This document shows, in pieces, positions 35,517-45,970 of a stretch of 64,000 bases of DNA. Position 1 is the first letter of the stretch, and every line of letters begins with the position of its first letter. Origin of the DNA: an uncultured Prevotellaceae bacterium (lineage in GTDB: Bacteria > Bacteroidota > Bacteroidia > Bacteroidales > Bacteroidaceae); assembly GCA_900315455.1 (NCBI GenBank), contig OMZE01000001.1, positions 62,001 through 126,000 on the forward strand. The letters run 5' to 3'. Both the position numbers and the translations under genes were made by a program. Below the pieces are notes generated by a model. It did not search any database and was not told the origin of the DNA. It worked only from the letters and a program-made list of their open reading frames with translations.

Positions 35517-38500
35517 ATGGCTATGAAGACATACGATAAAGAACAGTTGAAGGCAATCCAAGCGACAGGTGGTTACTACCTCGTGCTTGCGCCGCCGGGA
35601 TGTGGCAAGACGGACATCCTGTCAGAGCGCATTGTCCGTGCCAAACAGCAAGGTGTAGATTTCGAGGATATGCTTTGCCTGACTTTCACCAACCGTGCAT
35701 CGAGGGGGATGCGTGACCGTGTGAAGCAGAAAGTCGGGGAAGATGCTTGCAATATTTTTGTAGGCAACGTCCATCGCTATTGCTCGAATTTTCTATATAC
35801 GAATGCTCTGGTGCCGGAGAACTCTTCTATCATCGATGACGATGACCTCGCTGATATATTGTTGAGTTTTGACCCTAATCTTTTTCTTAACCGCAAGGGA
35901 ACTGTAGATAAGATGAAGGTATCTAAGGTTGACAATATAGATGCCTATATCAGTCAGCGAGAACTTCATCAACCGACATCGTCCATTTTCATGCCTGAAA
36001 GCTATTCCAGATACTACAATGTGGCAAAGAGCGCCAATTTTGACCCCAACCAAATTGGCAGTCCGGATGAACTGGTCAAATATGCCTTACTTTATCGGCA
36101 ATACAAGAAAGAGCGCAATATCATCAGCTTCTCTGATATTCTTATCCTTGCATACGAGGGTTTGAGGAACGACACCCAGCGTGAATACAAGCGCTATCCT
36201 TGGATTCAGGTTGACGAGGTGCAAGACCTCAATGCCTTGCAGACGGCCATCATCGATGAGCTTATTGACAAGACCAAGGATTTCACCGTCATGTATCTTG
36301 GCGATGAACAGCAAGCCATCTTCTCCTTTCTCGGAGCGAAACTTGGTCAGTTGGCACTCCTGAAGCAAAGATGCGCCGGACACATCATGACTCTTGGTTT
36401 GAACTACCGTTCCCCAAAGTATCTGCTTGACATCTTCAATACGTATGCCGAAGAAGAGCTTAAAGTGGATCCATCTCTACTTCCGCAATCTACACGGGAT
36501 GATGAACATGACAGGTTGGACTTGATTCTGACCGGCAACCCCTCTGTCGATGACTCTGACAAGCGTGTGGCCAAAATGATTGAGTATTACCTAAGGTTTG
36601 ACGAAGAGCGTGTGGCGGTCCTTGTTCCCACGAATGACGCTGCCGACAGAATCAGCAAGCTTCTGAATAATCAAGGCATCACTCATTTCAAAATCTCCGG
36701 CACGGATATGTTCAAGACAAAGTCGTATAAAACGCTTTCTTCGTTCTTCTGTGTCAATGCCAACGACTTCAACAATCTGGCTTGGGCAAGGCTTATTCAC
36801 GGTATCGGTGCGATAAGGACGGGTGCCAGTGCCAGAGGATTTCTTGCCAAGTTGAAGACGTTGATGATGACTCCTTCGGACTTATTCCATGAACAGTCAT
36901 ATGTGGCTCAGTTCAACGAGGAATACATGTCTAAAGAGTTCGTGTTCTTCGATACCGAAACAACTGGATTGAATGTCTTGGAGGATGACATCGTGCAAAT
37001 CGCCGCTTTCAAGGTGAACAAGGGACAAAGAGTGCCTGGTACTGATTTTAATATCTTCCTGCATACAGACAGGGAAATACCTGAAAAACTCGGCGACCTT
37101 GACAATCCTTTGATTGAGGCTTATGCCAACAATCCCCATTTTGGCCGGGAAGAGGGATTGCGTAAGTTTATTGATTATATTGGTGACTGTCCGCTTCTTG
37201 GCCATAATGTGACCTATGACTACACCATTCTCCAGAAGAATGTCGAAAGGACATTGATGGAGCAAGTGACATACGACATTTACGACTCCCTGCATCTTAT
37301 AAAATGTGTGGAGCCGAACCTTCGTATGTATAAACTGGCATTTCTGTTGAATGAACTGCAACTCGTGGGAAAGAATTCCCATCTTGCTGATGAGGATATT
37401 GCGGCCACCAAGGCACTTGTGGATTACTGTTATCAGAAGTCACAGGCTGCAATTCCCCAGCAACTGGCATTTGTCTCTCAGGTAAAGGTAAAAAATGTCA
37501 TTGCAAAGATGATGCCTTTACTCCCTCTATTCGAGAATCTTCAAGACCATATTTATCAGCCAGTGCAGATGATAGGCAGAACTATTGCCGATGAGCTGAA
37601 AAATCTCTATGATGACATGGTTTCGATGAATATGATTGAAGATTTGGGCGACAAGTTCAATGTCTTCCTGCAATATGTTCAATCTGAATGGATTGACTAT
37701 GAGAACGAGGAGACCATATTTGACCAAATCAGCAAGCACATCAATGATATGACCGCCAGCATTAGCGAGGGGGATTTGGTCAACTCCGAAGACCTTATTC
37801 ACGACAGGGTTTTCATCATGACTGTCTATAAAGGTAAAGGACTGGAGTTTGAGAATGTGGTGGTACTGGAGGCAAACGACGGAACATATCCGTTCTTTGC
37901 TGTCAACAAGATATTGGCCGCACCATTCCGTCATTCTCTTGAAGAGGTACAGCAAGCAAAAATTGACAGAATGGAGGATGCCCGAAAGTTCTATGTGGCT
38001 CTCTCCCGTGCCAAGAAACGATTGTGTATAAGTTATACTGACTTCAACTCATTTGGTTTCCCCACAAGGATGACACCATTTATGAAGTGTGTTGAGCAGT
38101 ATTTCACAACTGGTCGTTCCAATACCAATCGTAATCAAACATCAACCCAGCCAACCGCTGAAAGCCCCAAGGAGAATAGGAATATCAATGGTTCTGATAT
38201 ATCTTTTCAGCAGGACAGACTCATATCATTTGAGGAAAGCACACATACCTATATTGTCAAGGGTGTTGGTGAAATGACCCCAGTTAGCAGCGTTGTGGCA
38301 ATGTTCTTCACGCCTTTCGATGCCGAAGCAGTTAGTCTTAGGAAATGTTTAGGCAACCTGGTAGAAGCTGCGAAAATGAGGGAGCAATGGGACTGTCGAG
38401 GTGCCTTTGCAAGTCAGGCAGGCACATTCATGCACAAGCAAATCGAGAATTTCCTTAATGATAGGAAGGAACCGCAGAGCCTGATTTGTGAGGTGGGCTA

Positions 38501-38972
38501 TGACGGACAATATCTGCATAAGAAAGAGTATGTAGATATTTCAAGGGAATGGTCTTATTTCAAGGCATTCGACAGAGCGACTACTTATCAACCCTTCAGA
38601 ACAGAGTGGTGCATTTATGATGCAGACGCACGGATGGCAGGAACAGTGGATTTGATATGCTCCCGACAAGACGGCACATACGAACTGTATGACTGGAAGC
38701 GGAGCAACAAGGTTGATCCAAATGATACCAACCAATGGGCAAATGGTATCAATGGCTTAGAACACTTGAGCGACACATCCTACATTCATTATTGTCTTCA
38801 GCAGAATCTCTATAGATACATGCTGGAAAAGAACTATGGAATCAAAATCAGCCGGATGAATCTGGTTGTTTTACATCCTGACTTTACAACATACAAAGTA
38901 GTACCTGTGCAATTCATGGACAGGGAGGTGAAAATCATGGTAAACTCTATAAAAGTAAAAAATCTTAAATAA
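35517..38972 (+). CDS. UvrD-type helicase with inserted DnaQ-like exonuclease and C-terminal PD-(D/E)XK nuclease
   Basis: The 1151-residue protein combines three activities. A UvrD/Rep helicase core has Walker A APPGCGKTD near residue 25, DEVQD near 233, and late motifs TVYKGKGLEFENVV near 765 and FYVALSRAKKRL near 823. A DEDD exonuclease is inserted at about 474-645 (FVFFDTETTGLN, LLGHNVTYDYTIL, HLADEDIAATKAL). A Cas4/AddB-like PD-(D/E)XK region at about 960-1140 carries GTFMHKQIENFL, MAGTVDLIC and YELYDWKRSN. It probably unwinds and degrades DNA, and would be a strong effector candidate. It starts 3 bases after the FGE-like gene. Confidence 0.85.
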   Translation: MAMKTYDKEQLKAIQATGGYYLVLAPPGCGKTDILSERIVRAKQQGVDFEDMLCLTFTNRASRGMRDRVKQKVGEDACNIFVGNVHRYCSNFLYTNALVPENSSIIDDDDLADILLSFDPNLFLNRKGTVDKMKVSKVDNIDAYISQRELHQPTSSIFMPESYSRYYNVAKSANFDPNQIGSPDELVKYALLYRQYKKERNIISFSDILILAYEGLRNDTQREYKRYPWIQVDEVQDLNALQTAIIDELIDKTKDFTVMYLGDEQQAIFSFLGAKLGQLALLKQRCAGHIMTLGLNYRSPKYLLDIFNTYAEEELKVDPSLLPQSTRDDEHDRLDLILTGNPSVDDSDKRVAKMIEYYLRFDEERVAVLVPTNDAADRISKLLNNQGITHFKISGTDMFKTKSYKTLSSFFCVNANDFNNLAWARLIHGIGAIRTGASARGFLAKLKTLMMTPSDLFHEQSYVAQFNEEYMSKEFVFFDTETTGLNVLEDDIVQIAAFKVNKGQRVPGTDFNIFLHTDREIPEKLGDLDNPLIEAYANNPHFGREEGLRKFIDYIGDCPLLGHNVTYDYTILQKNVERTLMEQVTYDIYDSLHLIKCVEPNLRMYKLAFLLNELQLVGKNSHLADEDIAATKALVDYCYQKSQAAIPQQLAFVSQVKVKNVIAKMMPLLPLFENLQDHIYQPVQMIGRTIADELKNLYDDMVSMNMIEDLGDKFNVFLQYVQSEWIDYENEETIFDQISKHINDMTASISEGDLVNSEDLIHDRVFIMTVYKGKGLEFENVVVLEANDGTYPFFAVNKILAAPFRHSLEEVQQAKIDRMEDARKFYVALSRAKKRLCISYTDFNSFGFPTRMTPFMKCVEQYFTTGRSNTNRNQTSTQPTAESPKENRNINGSDISFQQDRLISFEESTHTYIVKGVGEMTPVSSVVAMFFTPFDAEAVSLRKCLGNLVEAAKMREQWDCRGAFASQAGTFMHKQIENFLNDRKEPQSLICEVGYDGQYLHKKEYVDISREWSYFKAFDRATTYQPFRTEWCIYDADARMAGTVDLICSRQDGTYELYDWKRSNKVDPNDTNQWANGINGLEHLSDTSYIHYCLQQNLYRYMLEKNYGIKISRMNLVVLHPDFTTYKVVPVQFMDREVKIMVNSIKVKNLK

Positions 38973-38973
38973 T

Positions 38974-39507
38974 ATGACACTGGAAGAGGCTATATCATAT
39001 GTAATCGAAAAAGAGGGTATTTGTATTCTCTCTGAGGATCGGTTGGTAAATTATCTTAATGACTTACAAGCATTTGGAACACCTGCCCTAAAACGCATTA
39101 TTTCGACAATGACAGTAGAAGGTTATTTTTCCAAACTTCTAGCTGGTTTGAATGGTGATAGCTATGAGTTACAGTTCAATGATGTCAGTACCAATCTCGT
39201 GCAAAAAGAAGGATTTCAATTTGATCTTGTACAATATGTATTAGATTGCCTCTTATACGCCGTTCACAAGACAGGCAAAGCTCCAAGTATCCCAGCATCT
39301 GTTACGCCTAATTCAAAGAAGAAAAGAGTCGCCAACCATAAGGCAACCTTTAATGTCATTCATGCAAACGGCAATTATGTTATTGATTTTGAAGGAAATA
39401 CTTATGAGCTTAAAGAGAGCCAATACCGGGCATTCATTCGTAAAAAAGACATACCAAGTGATAGACTAAAGGTATGGCTAAATTCCTATTCAGAAGAAAA
39501 CAAATAA
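38974..39507 (+). CDS. Small protein with the shared N-terminal domain
   Basis: The 177-residue protein consists of the shared helical domain (residues 1-105: ILSEDRLVNYLNDLQAF, VEGYFSKLL, KEGFQFDLVQYVLDCLLYAV) plus a basic linker (NSKKKRVANHKA) and a short C-terminal region of about 60 residues with beta-strand character. It is the smallest protein of the window carrying this domain and could bridge the two larger ones. It sits 1 base after the helicase-nuclease gene and 11 bases before the FtsK-gamma gene. Confidence 0.65.
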   Translation: MTLEEAISYVIEKEGICILSEDRLVNYLNDLQAFGTPALKRIISTMTVEGYFSKLLAGLNGDSYELQFNDVSTNLVQKEGFQFDLVQYVLDCLLYAVHKTGKAPSIPASVTPNSKKKRVANHKATFNVIHANGNYVIDFEGNTYELKESQYRAFIRKKDIPSDRLKVWLNSYSEENK

Positions 39508-39518
39508 TATAGACTAAT

Positions 39519-41897
39519 ATGGCAAGAAGATATAACTATGGCTATTCATACAATAGATTTGTTGCTCAAAATGAACGCGAACTCATTCGGCACCAAAAGC
39601 AGGTGGAAATCTCATTACGACGTGAGCAACGCGAAATTGAGAAGACTCTGCGTGAAGCTGAACGTGCAAGGAAGCAACGAGCAAAATTGCAGGAACAGAG
39701 ACAGCTTGAAGAAGAAATTGCCGAAATTGAGCATGACAATATTCTTTGGACTACTGTTCACACATTTATAGATGGCATCATTTCACAAGAAGACATCAAT
39801 CATGCAATAGCCAAGGTTGACTATGAGCAGAATAATATTGTACCTGATGGTCTTTTCAAAAAGAAACCTCCTACATCGGATTCAGCCAGAATTCAAGCTC
39901 AGAAAAAAGCAGACCAAGAATTTGATATTGATGCCGCTCAGAAGGAACTTCTTAAGGCGGAAACCGCACTGGAAAGTATCAAATTCGATGAAAAGGAGCC
40001 AACTGTTGAATCAACAGAAAGTGAGCTTTTAGAAGAAGCCAAGGAACAAATCAAAGCTTTTTTTCCATGGACAGAGAAGAAACTTCGCAAAGAATACGTA
40101 GCAAAACGTCTTGATCAAAGATATAAAGAATTACACGACCTGTGGCAATTACGTCGAGATGAATACGACCGTCAACATAACCAACTCCTATCAGTTGTGA
40201 CAGTTAAGAAAGAGGAACTTGACAAGTTGACAAAAGAGAAGCAGGCCTTCATCCTTGACCGCACCAGAAAACTATATGCTAGCGAAATCAAGGCTTGGGA
40301 AGCATTGAGACATGAGTTTTATAATTTGAAACGTCAAAATTTACAAAATGTAATTGATGGCGGTAAAGATTATATTATTACAGCGATTGTTTGTATTTTT
40401 CCCGATGACGATCTACCCATGGAGTATTTCGTCGACTTTGCATACGATGAAGAGAATAACAGAATCCTTGTTGATCTTGATTTACCAGAAATAGAAGAAA
40501 TTCCTGACAGAAAGATTATTCTTACGCCAACAGGAAAGAAAAGCATCCGTATGAAAGGACAAACCGATTTGCGCTCTGATTATGCCAACTGTGTACTGGG
40601 TTTGTCTATGTATGTCGCTTATTCTATTTTTAATGTGTCACTAATCATTGATGAGGTTGAGATATGTGCGTTTACACAAAGGAAGGAAGCGAACTCTGCA
40701 GTAGCAACAGACCAATACGTTTTTGCGGTCAGATATGAACGGGAACAATTTGCAAAAGTAGATTTTAACAGACTATCACCCATTCAAATCATGGATTTCT
40801 TCCCGCATCATTTTAATATGACGAAAGGGTATGAAATGAAACAAATAGACCTTGGCACCGCCTTTGACAAAATGGACGCCTTCATTGTGGCAGATTATGA
40901 TTCATTTATAAATAGCCTACCTCCAGCTCCCCCAAAACCACAACCGACACCAACAAAGTTGAATAATGTGACGACAGAGTCACCAGTTTCCTCATCACCA
41001 AATTTATATGTGGATGATGCACCTGTTGTGACGTTCGACAAATCGTCCAAATTCTTTTCAGACATATATACCTTCATAGATAATCTATCGAAAGATCCTG
41101 GAATAAACAAACATGCCAATAACTTGAATGGTGTTCGTATCACGTGGACATCAGGAAACTTTATTGGCGATGGAAATACGGACACCTATCGTGGCAAACT
41201 ATTCTTCTGCTCTATTGCCGACTTATATCGTTGTCTTGAACAGATGCATATAAATTTGAGCGTCTTCTCTCCTCCAACCTATCCATTTGCACGTTACGCA
41301 ATAAAAATATTTGGTCGTGAAGACATCCAGTACAATATGCTTAGTAAGTATGGGCAAGTTTATCGTTCTTTGATTGGCATGTTTAAGCCAATGGCAAAAA
41401 GCATGCCAGTACCAGACCATGTATTCCTTCTTGCAGAGGTTCTTTGTGATTACGAAAAAGACATGTCTTGGTATAACCAATATCTTTCTTTAATAGGACA
41501 GTATATTGATATTGTGAGAAGTAGTGTACTAAGCAGTGCAACAAATAGAAGATTTATTGATGATTATGTTCAGCAATTAAATCGGAAAGGACTAAAGATA
41601 ACAATAAAAAGTACCATTTCTACCCAAAACATGAGCCATAGCAATGTCTCCAATGTAGATATGAGCGTTCATGACCCCTTATTAGAAGAAGCTGCTCGTG
41701 CCGTTGTAATTACGCAACAGGCTTCCACCAGTATGATTCAACGTCGTTTCTCGATTGGTTATAACCGGGCCGGAAGGATTATGGACCAGTTGGAGGCAGC
41801 TGGTATTGTCGGTCAAGCTATAGGTTCAAAACCAAGAGAAGTACTTGTTTCTGATATGTCGGCACTTGAAAATTTACTGAAAATGTATAGGTCGTAA
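39519..41897 (+). CDS. Coiled-coil protein with C-terminal FtsK-gamma DNA-binding domain
   Basis: The 792-residue protein starts with an arginine/glutamate-rich coiled coil (about residues 15-75), continues through more helical regions to about 260, and has a globular middle part (270-480) that I do not recognise. Residues about 720-790 ([33 protein letters not shown], shown in two parts in the gene) form an FtsK-gamma winged helix. In FtsK this domain reads short polar DNA motifs. No FtsK motor ATPase is present, so only the DNA-reading part has been borrowed. A poly-proline linker ([13 protein letters not shown]) lies near residue 470. Confidence 0.7.
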   Translation: MARRYNYGYSYNRFVAQNERELIRHQKQVEISLRREQREIEKTLREAERARKQRAKLQEQRQLEEEIAEIEHDNILWTTVHTFIDGIISQEDINHAIAKVDYEQNNIVPDGLFKKKPPTSDSARIQAQKKADQEFDIDAAQKELLKAETALESIKFDEKEPTVESTESELLEEAKEQIKAFFPWTEKKLRKEYVAKRLDQRYKELHDLWQLRRDEYDRQHNQLLSVVTVKKEELDKLTKEKQAFILDRTRKLYASEIKAWEALRHEFYNLKRQNLQNVIDGGKDYIITAIVCIFPDDDLPMEYFVDFAYDEENNRILVDLDLPEIEEIPDRKIILTPTGKKSIRMKGQTDLRSDYANCVLGLSMYVAYSIFNVSLIIDEVEICAFTQRKEANSAVATDQYVFAVRYEREQFAKVDFNRLSPIQIMDFFPHHFNMTKGYEMKQIDLGTAFDKMDAFIVADYDSFINSLPPAPPKPQPTPTKLNNVTTESPVSSSPNLYVDDAPVVTFDKSSKFFSDIYTFIDNLSKDPGINKHANNLNGVRITWTSGNFIGDGNTDTYRGKLFFCSIADLYRCLEQMHINLSVFSPPTYPFARYAIKIFGREDIQYNMLSKYGQVYRSLIGMFKPMAKSMPVPDHVFLLAEVLCDYEKDMSWYNQYLSLIGQYIDIVRSSVLSSATNRRFIDDYVQQLNRKGLKITIKSTISTQNMSHSNVSNVDMSVHDPLLEEAARAVVITQQASTSMIQRRFSIGYNRAGRIMDQLEAAGIVGQAIGSKPREVLVSDMSALENLLKMYRS

Positions 41898-41928
41898 ATT
41901 TTGTAATGTATTATAAATAGTAAGAATT

Positions 41929-42591
41929 ATGGAAAGCTTAAACAATTATCACTTTCAACTAAAGTTGTTGATGGAAAAATTCACAGATGAACATTGTTAT
42001 GATACTGCTGTGGATCTTTCACAAAATGGTGTTACAGAAATATATTTTTGTAATGTATCTGATGCAGCGCAAGCAATTACAAACTTCTATGAAGAGTACC
42101 TTACCTTGCCTGATTTCTCTCAACAGATAAGCAAAAAGTATAGTTTTGATTCAGAAACGGATGTCAAGCTTGCCTTGATTATTGATGTTTTACGGTGTTA
42201 CGATGGACTTGGCCATTCTACCTCATTCAACACCCCAGAAGGTATTGCGATTATGATTTTTCTTGGAAAGATTTATGAAGTTGAACGTATTTATTCTTTC
42301 AAGGATTTATCAGACATCGATTTTGGAACAGTGTCTTTGATAGATATAATTCCCTATATTGACCAGTGTTCATATGAAATAGGTAACATGAGCACCCTTT
42401 TGATTTCAAGCGTTTTAGAAAACACAGATCCTGATGCTGACAAATTGTATCGTCAGTTACTTTACAAATTATGTAAAAGTATAGCAAGCGTTGATGGGAA
42501 TATAGCCATCGAGGAAAAAGAATGGTTAGAAGAGATTGCTCACTTGGATGATGAAGATACAACTAACGATATTGAAATAAAAGAGTTTTAA
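41929..42591 (+). CDS. TerB-like protein
   Basis: The 220-residue protein has a C-terminal TerB/DjlA-type helical domain, recognisable by LCKSIASVDGNIAIEEKEWLEEI near residues 182-204 (the acidic DG...E metal-binding signature of TerB). TerB-domain proteins occur with TerY-P and tellurite-resistance-type signalling genes, which fits the kinase/vWA/phosphatase set upstream. The N-terminal 130 residues are unassigned. It is 31 bases after the FtsK-gamma gene and 9 bases before the next gene. Confidence 0.65.
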   Translation: MESLNNYHFQLKLLMEKFTDEHCYDTAVDLSQNGVTEIYFCNVSDAAQAITNFYEEYLTLPDFSQQISKKYSFDSETDVKLALIIDVLRCYDGLGHSTSFNTPEGIAIMIFLGKIYEVERIYSFKDLSDIDFGTVSLIDIIPYIDQCSYEIGNMSTLLISSVLENTDPDADKLYRQLLYKLCKSIASVDGNIAIEEKEWLEEIAHLDDEDTTNDIEIKEF

Positions 42592-42600
42592 AACAATATT

Positions 42601-43032
42601 ATGGCTTATAAAATATCTCATACAAAACGAGGGACATACTATAATGGACCGACAGGCAGACGTAAAGTTTCCAATCCCTTTGGAATACTATTCTCTGTAG
42701 CAGGTGCTATAAGCAAAGCTTCAAGATCCAGCAAAAAGAGAAAGACTTCAGCAAGTCACAATATTTATTATAGTAGGAATTCTAATAATTTGGATTCTGA
42801 CAGCCTTCGTAGCGTATGGAATGGTTTACCAAGATGGAAAAAAATATTGAACTATGTGAACATGGTTGTAGTTCCTCTCGTTGCAATATTTATCGTAGTA
42901 CAAATGTGCAGTGGTCCTAAACCCAAACCTAAACATAGAAAGCATTACCGACATATTCGCAACACTCAATTCTCTCATGAACTTCCAAGTTTACATTCTG
43001 ATTTTGTATATTTTCAATGGAAATATGAATAA
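42601..43032 (+). CDS. Small basic membrane protein, unknown function
   Basis: The 143-residue protein has a strongly basic N-terminal region (for example KASRSSKKRKTS), one hydrophobic segment at about residues 86-104 (VNMVVVPLVAIFIVVQMCSG) and a basic KPKPKHRKHYRH stretch after it. It is probably a single-pass inner-membrane protein. I do not recognise a family. It follows the TerB-like gene by 9 bases, and the 118-base gap after it is the largest inside the plus-strand run, so the transcript may be interrupted here. Confidence 0.5.
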   Translation: MAYKISHTKRGTYYNGPTGRRKVSNPFGILFSVAGAISKASRSSKKRKTSASHNIYYSRNSNNLDSDSLRSVWNGLPRWKKILNYVNMVVVPLVAIFIVVQMCSGPKPKPKHRKHYRHIRNTQFSHELPSLHSDFVYFQWKYE

Positions 43033-43150
43033 CATTTATTAGGTTAAAAAAATGGATGCAATTAAGCCCTTTTGATAAAACCGTTGACACAAATATTCTG
43101 TATGGAATTGTAGAAAAGCATTTATAATGTTGAAAAGGAGTTATTGAATA

Positions 43151-45958
43151 ATGGATAAAATCATACTTAGAAACTTATTCCGAAATGTGGATGTTCGTTT
43201 TCTTAAAGGGGAACAACGGGTTTTGACCTTTTACAAGTTGATGATAGAACTTGAAAGGATGAAGGAACCTGACATCAAGGAGTATTATGACTATCCTCTC
43301 AATTTCTATAAAAATGAGAGGTTAATGCTCGTCGATTTCCCTTGCAACAAACAATTCACTCAAATTTTTGAGAAGAACAGAAATCGTCAGGAGACCAAGT
43401 TCCCATCAGATTTGTATATTGGATTAAAGATCACAACAGGTGATATGGCGTTTCGTCTTTTGAATATGGTTATCGACTTTAACGACATTAAAATAATTGA
43501 CACTCAAAATGAATTGCTCCCCATCAAAATTGCCAATTTTGAGGTAAACTTAAAAGAAGCAGCTCGTTTGGAACTTCTTCCTGAAAAAATAGATGCAATA
43601 AACTCTGGTATAAAAGCAAACCCCACATGGTCTGGATTGTTGTCTTTGTTAAGAGCCGAGATTGCAGAAGACGTAAAGATAGAGAACACGATTTATCTTG
43701 CTCTCAGCAGTAAGAGTATAGAGCTAAGTCAGATTTATTCTGAACTGAACAGTAAGAGACTTGACGCTGTGTTGTCTGGTGGAATGTTTGGGAATACGCC
43801 ACCATCTACTTTACTGAAAGAATTCTTAATGAACGAGTCTATCGACAATGTTATTGATAATGTGAGTTATGATGAACTTCTTCAAATCACGGAACTTGAT
43901 GAATCACAGAAAAAGGCCGTATTATATGCGCTTAATTCAAAAGTTTCAGTAATTACAGGTGCTCCAGGAACAGGTAAGACCCAAGTAATAGAGAATATAT
44001 TGGCTAATGCTCTTTTCAAGGGTAAAAAGGTGCTTGTCGCTAGTAAAAACAATAAGGCTGTTGACAATGTGAAAGATAGATTCGATGTTGTTGACCCAAC
44101 AGGTTATTTTTTACGTTTCGGCTCAAAACAAATGGTCTCAACCAGTACTCTTCCATCTATCGAGAAGATCCTAAATGAAATTGGAAATCTAAAGGATAAT
44201 TCACAAGAGTACGAAATGTATAAAAACAAATATGTTGATGCAGTTCAAAAAATTATTCTGCTTAGAAAAGAGTTCATGCGTAAAAACACATTGGAAAATG
44301 ATGTCGCTCAATTGAGTAGTGAATTGCAAAACAAACAAGATTACTTGAAACAGTTAAGCCCAGAGCATGAAACAAGAATAAAAAATATTGAGAAAAGGTT
44401 TGAAGGATATTTGTCGCTAAAAGAATACTCTGATAATGACCTCGATAGATATAGCTCATCATTAAAGAAACTGGAAAACACATTTACTGCGAAATTCTCT
44501 GGATTTTGGGGATGGTGGCATCGGTCTTTCTCTGTGACTAAATGTTCGTCAATTCTTCTTAATGAGGTGGAATCATTCCCTTATATAATTAAAGAGTTTG
44601 CAAAAAGTTCCAAGTATGGACTTAGTACAAGTATATCAGATTTTAAATCTCATGATTATTTGTTGTCACAAATTAGCAAATGGTTGGGTGTTATTTCTAA
44701 AGGAAAGTCTTTGAAATGTGACATTCGTTCTGAGAATAATAGATATGAACGGCAAAAAAGTGATATAGATACCGAGATAAGCGTTTTGGTTGAAAAAAGA
44801 AAGTCTAAAGAAAATGATCTTTCTGTTCTCAAAGGCAATTTGCCAAAAATTATAAGTAAAGGTACAATGGGAATAAGATGGATTAAAGAAAATAGCAAGA
44901 ACATTCTTGCCTCTTTTATTCATCATAATAAAATTCAGAATAATGCGGTACGTTCTATCAATTTATATAAACCATATCTCCCTGATAATATACCTTGGAA
45001 AGATGAAGATTATAGGAAATTCATTCAAACAGCAAATGATTTTTTGGATGTATTTAAGTTGTGTTCTGTCACCAGTCTTTCAACAAAGAATGCATTTCCA
45101 TTAGAGAAAGAAATCTTTGATATGGTAGTTATCGATGAAGCCTCCCAATGTGATATTGCCTCAGCTATTCCTTTGATTTTGCGTACCAAGCAATTGGTTG
45201 TCATTGGCGACCCAATGCAGCTTCGCCATATCTCAGCTGTGAAAACAGATGAGGAACTGGAGGTAAAAGAAAAACTAGGGCTGAATAATAGTCCATATAT
45301 AAAATATGCGGAACATTCCCTTTATGATTATTGTAAAGCATTTATTGCTAATGTGAGCAAAGGGATGAATACGCCACTTATGCTAAAATTCCATTATCGT
45401 TGTTATCCATCAATCATTGGCTATTCAAATGATTTGTTCTATGGTGGAGTATTGGGAGACCGCCTTGTTGTGAAGACGGATATGCAACGTCTCAAAGGCA
45501 ATCCTAAAGGAATTGTTTGGGTGAATGTCCAAGGCAGACAAGTGAATGACAACATAAACATAAATGAAGCAGAAGCCAAGAAGGCTGTGGAGTTGGCAGT
45601 CAGAGCGGCGAATGCATATCCCGATGTATCTATTGGTATCGTGACTCCTTTCAGACACCAGGCAGAAAAAATCAATTCTCTCATACCTGCCAACTATGCT
45701 GATAGGATAGAAGCAAACACAGTACATAAATATCAAGGTGATGAGAAGGACATCATGATTTATAGTCTTGTGGTTACAACGAACTCCCCTGATAGAAAAA
45801 TATACTGGATAGACAATATAGTGCCGAATTTGGTCAATGTTGCCGTCACTCGGGCCAAGAGTACATTATGTGTTGTCGGCAATCTTGATTACGTTCTTAA
45901 TCATTCAAGGCAAAACCAGCCGTTGGGATATTTGGCAAGATATAAAAATGGAAATTAA
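43151..45958 (+). CDS. Superfamily 1 helicase, Upf1/Dna2-like (AAA_11/AAA_12)
   Basis: The 935-residue protein has Walker A TGAPGTGKTQ near residue 268, the VLVASKNNKAVDNV motif Ia near 295, Walker B MVVIDEASQCD near 657, motif III VVIGDPMQL near 682, and the C-terminal NTVHKYQGDEKDIM and NVAVTRAKS motifs. A coiled-coil insertion (about 355-560) splits the two RecA folds. No nuclease domain is evident. Such SF1 helicases are frequent in defence islands. Its sequence is more AT-rich than the BREX genes, hinting at a separate origin. It ends 12 bases before the WYL-like gene. Confidence 0.85.
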   Translation: MDKIILRNLFRNVDVRFLKGEQRVLTFYKLMIELERMKEPDIKEYYDYPLNFYKNERLMLVDFPCNKQFTQIFEKNRNRQETKFPSDLYIGLKITTGDMAFRLLNMVIDFNDIKIIDTQNELLPIKIANFEVNLKEAARLELLPEKIDAINSGIKANPTWSGLLSLLRAEIAEDVKIENTIYLALSSKSIELSQIYSELNSKRLDAVLSGGMFGNTPPSTLLKEFLMNESIDNVIDNVSYDELLQITELDESQKKAVLYALNSKVSVITGAPGTGKTQVIENILANALFKGKKVLVASKNNKAVDNVKDRFDVVDPTGYFLRFGSKQMVSTSTLPSIEKILNEIGNLKDNSQEYEMYKNKYVDAVQKIILLRKEFMRKNTLENDVAQLSSELQNKQDYLKQLSPEHETRIKNIEKRFEGYLSLKEYSDNDLDRYSSSLKKLENTFTAKFSGFWGWWHRSFSVTKCSSILLNEVESFPYIIKEFAKSSKYGLSTSISDFKSHDYLLSQISKWLGVISKGKSLKCDIRSENNRYERQKSDIDTEISVLVEKRKSKENDLSVLKGNLPKIISKGTMGIRWIKENSKNILASFIHHNKIQNNAVRSINLYKPYLPDNIPWKDEDYRKFIQTANDFLDVFKLCSVTSLSTKNAFPLEKEIFDMVVIDEASQCDIASAIPLILRTKQLVVIGDPMQLRHISAVKTDEELEVKEKLGLNNSPYIKYAEHSLYDYCKAFIANVSKGMNTPLMLKFHYRCYPSIIGYSNDLFYGGVLGDRLVVKTDMQRLKGNPKGIVWVNVQGRQVNDNININEAEAKKAVELAVRAANAYPDVSIGIVTPFRHQAEKINSLIPANYADRIEANTVHKYQGDEKDIMIYSLVVTTNSPDRKIYWIDNIVPNLVNVAVTRAKSTLCVVGNLDYVLNHSRQNQPLGYLARYKNGN

Positions 45959-45970
45959 AAGTACATAGTT

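Noticed and set aside
43071-43101. Possible promoter (TTTG, 19 bases, TATTCTGT; also TTGACA at 43084) before the SF1 helicase
   Set aside because: The -7 box matches TAnnTTTG poorly, and the TTGACA type of -35 is not used by the main sigma factor of Bacteroidota.
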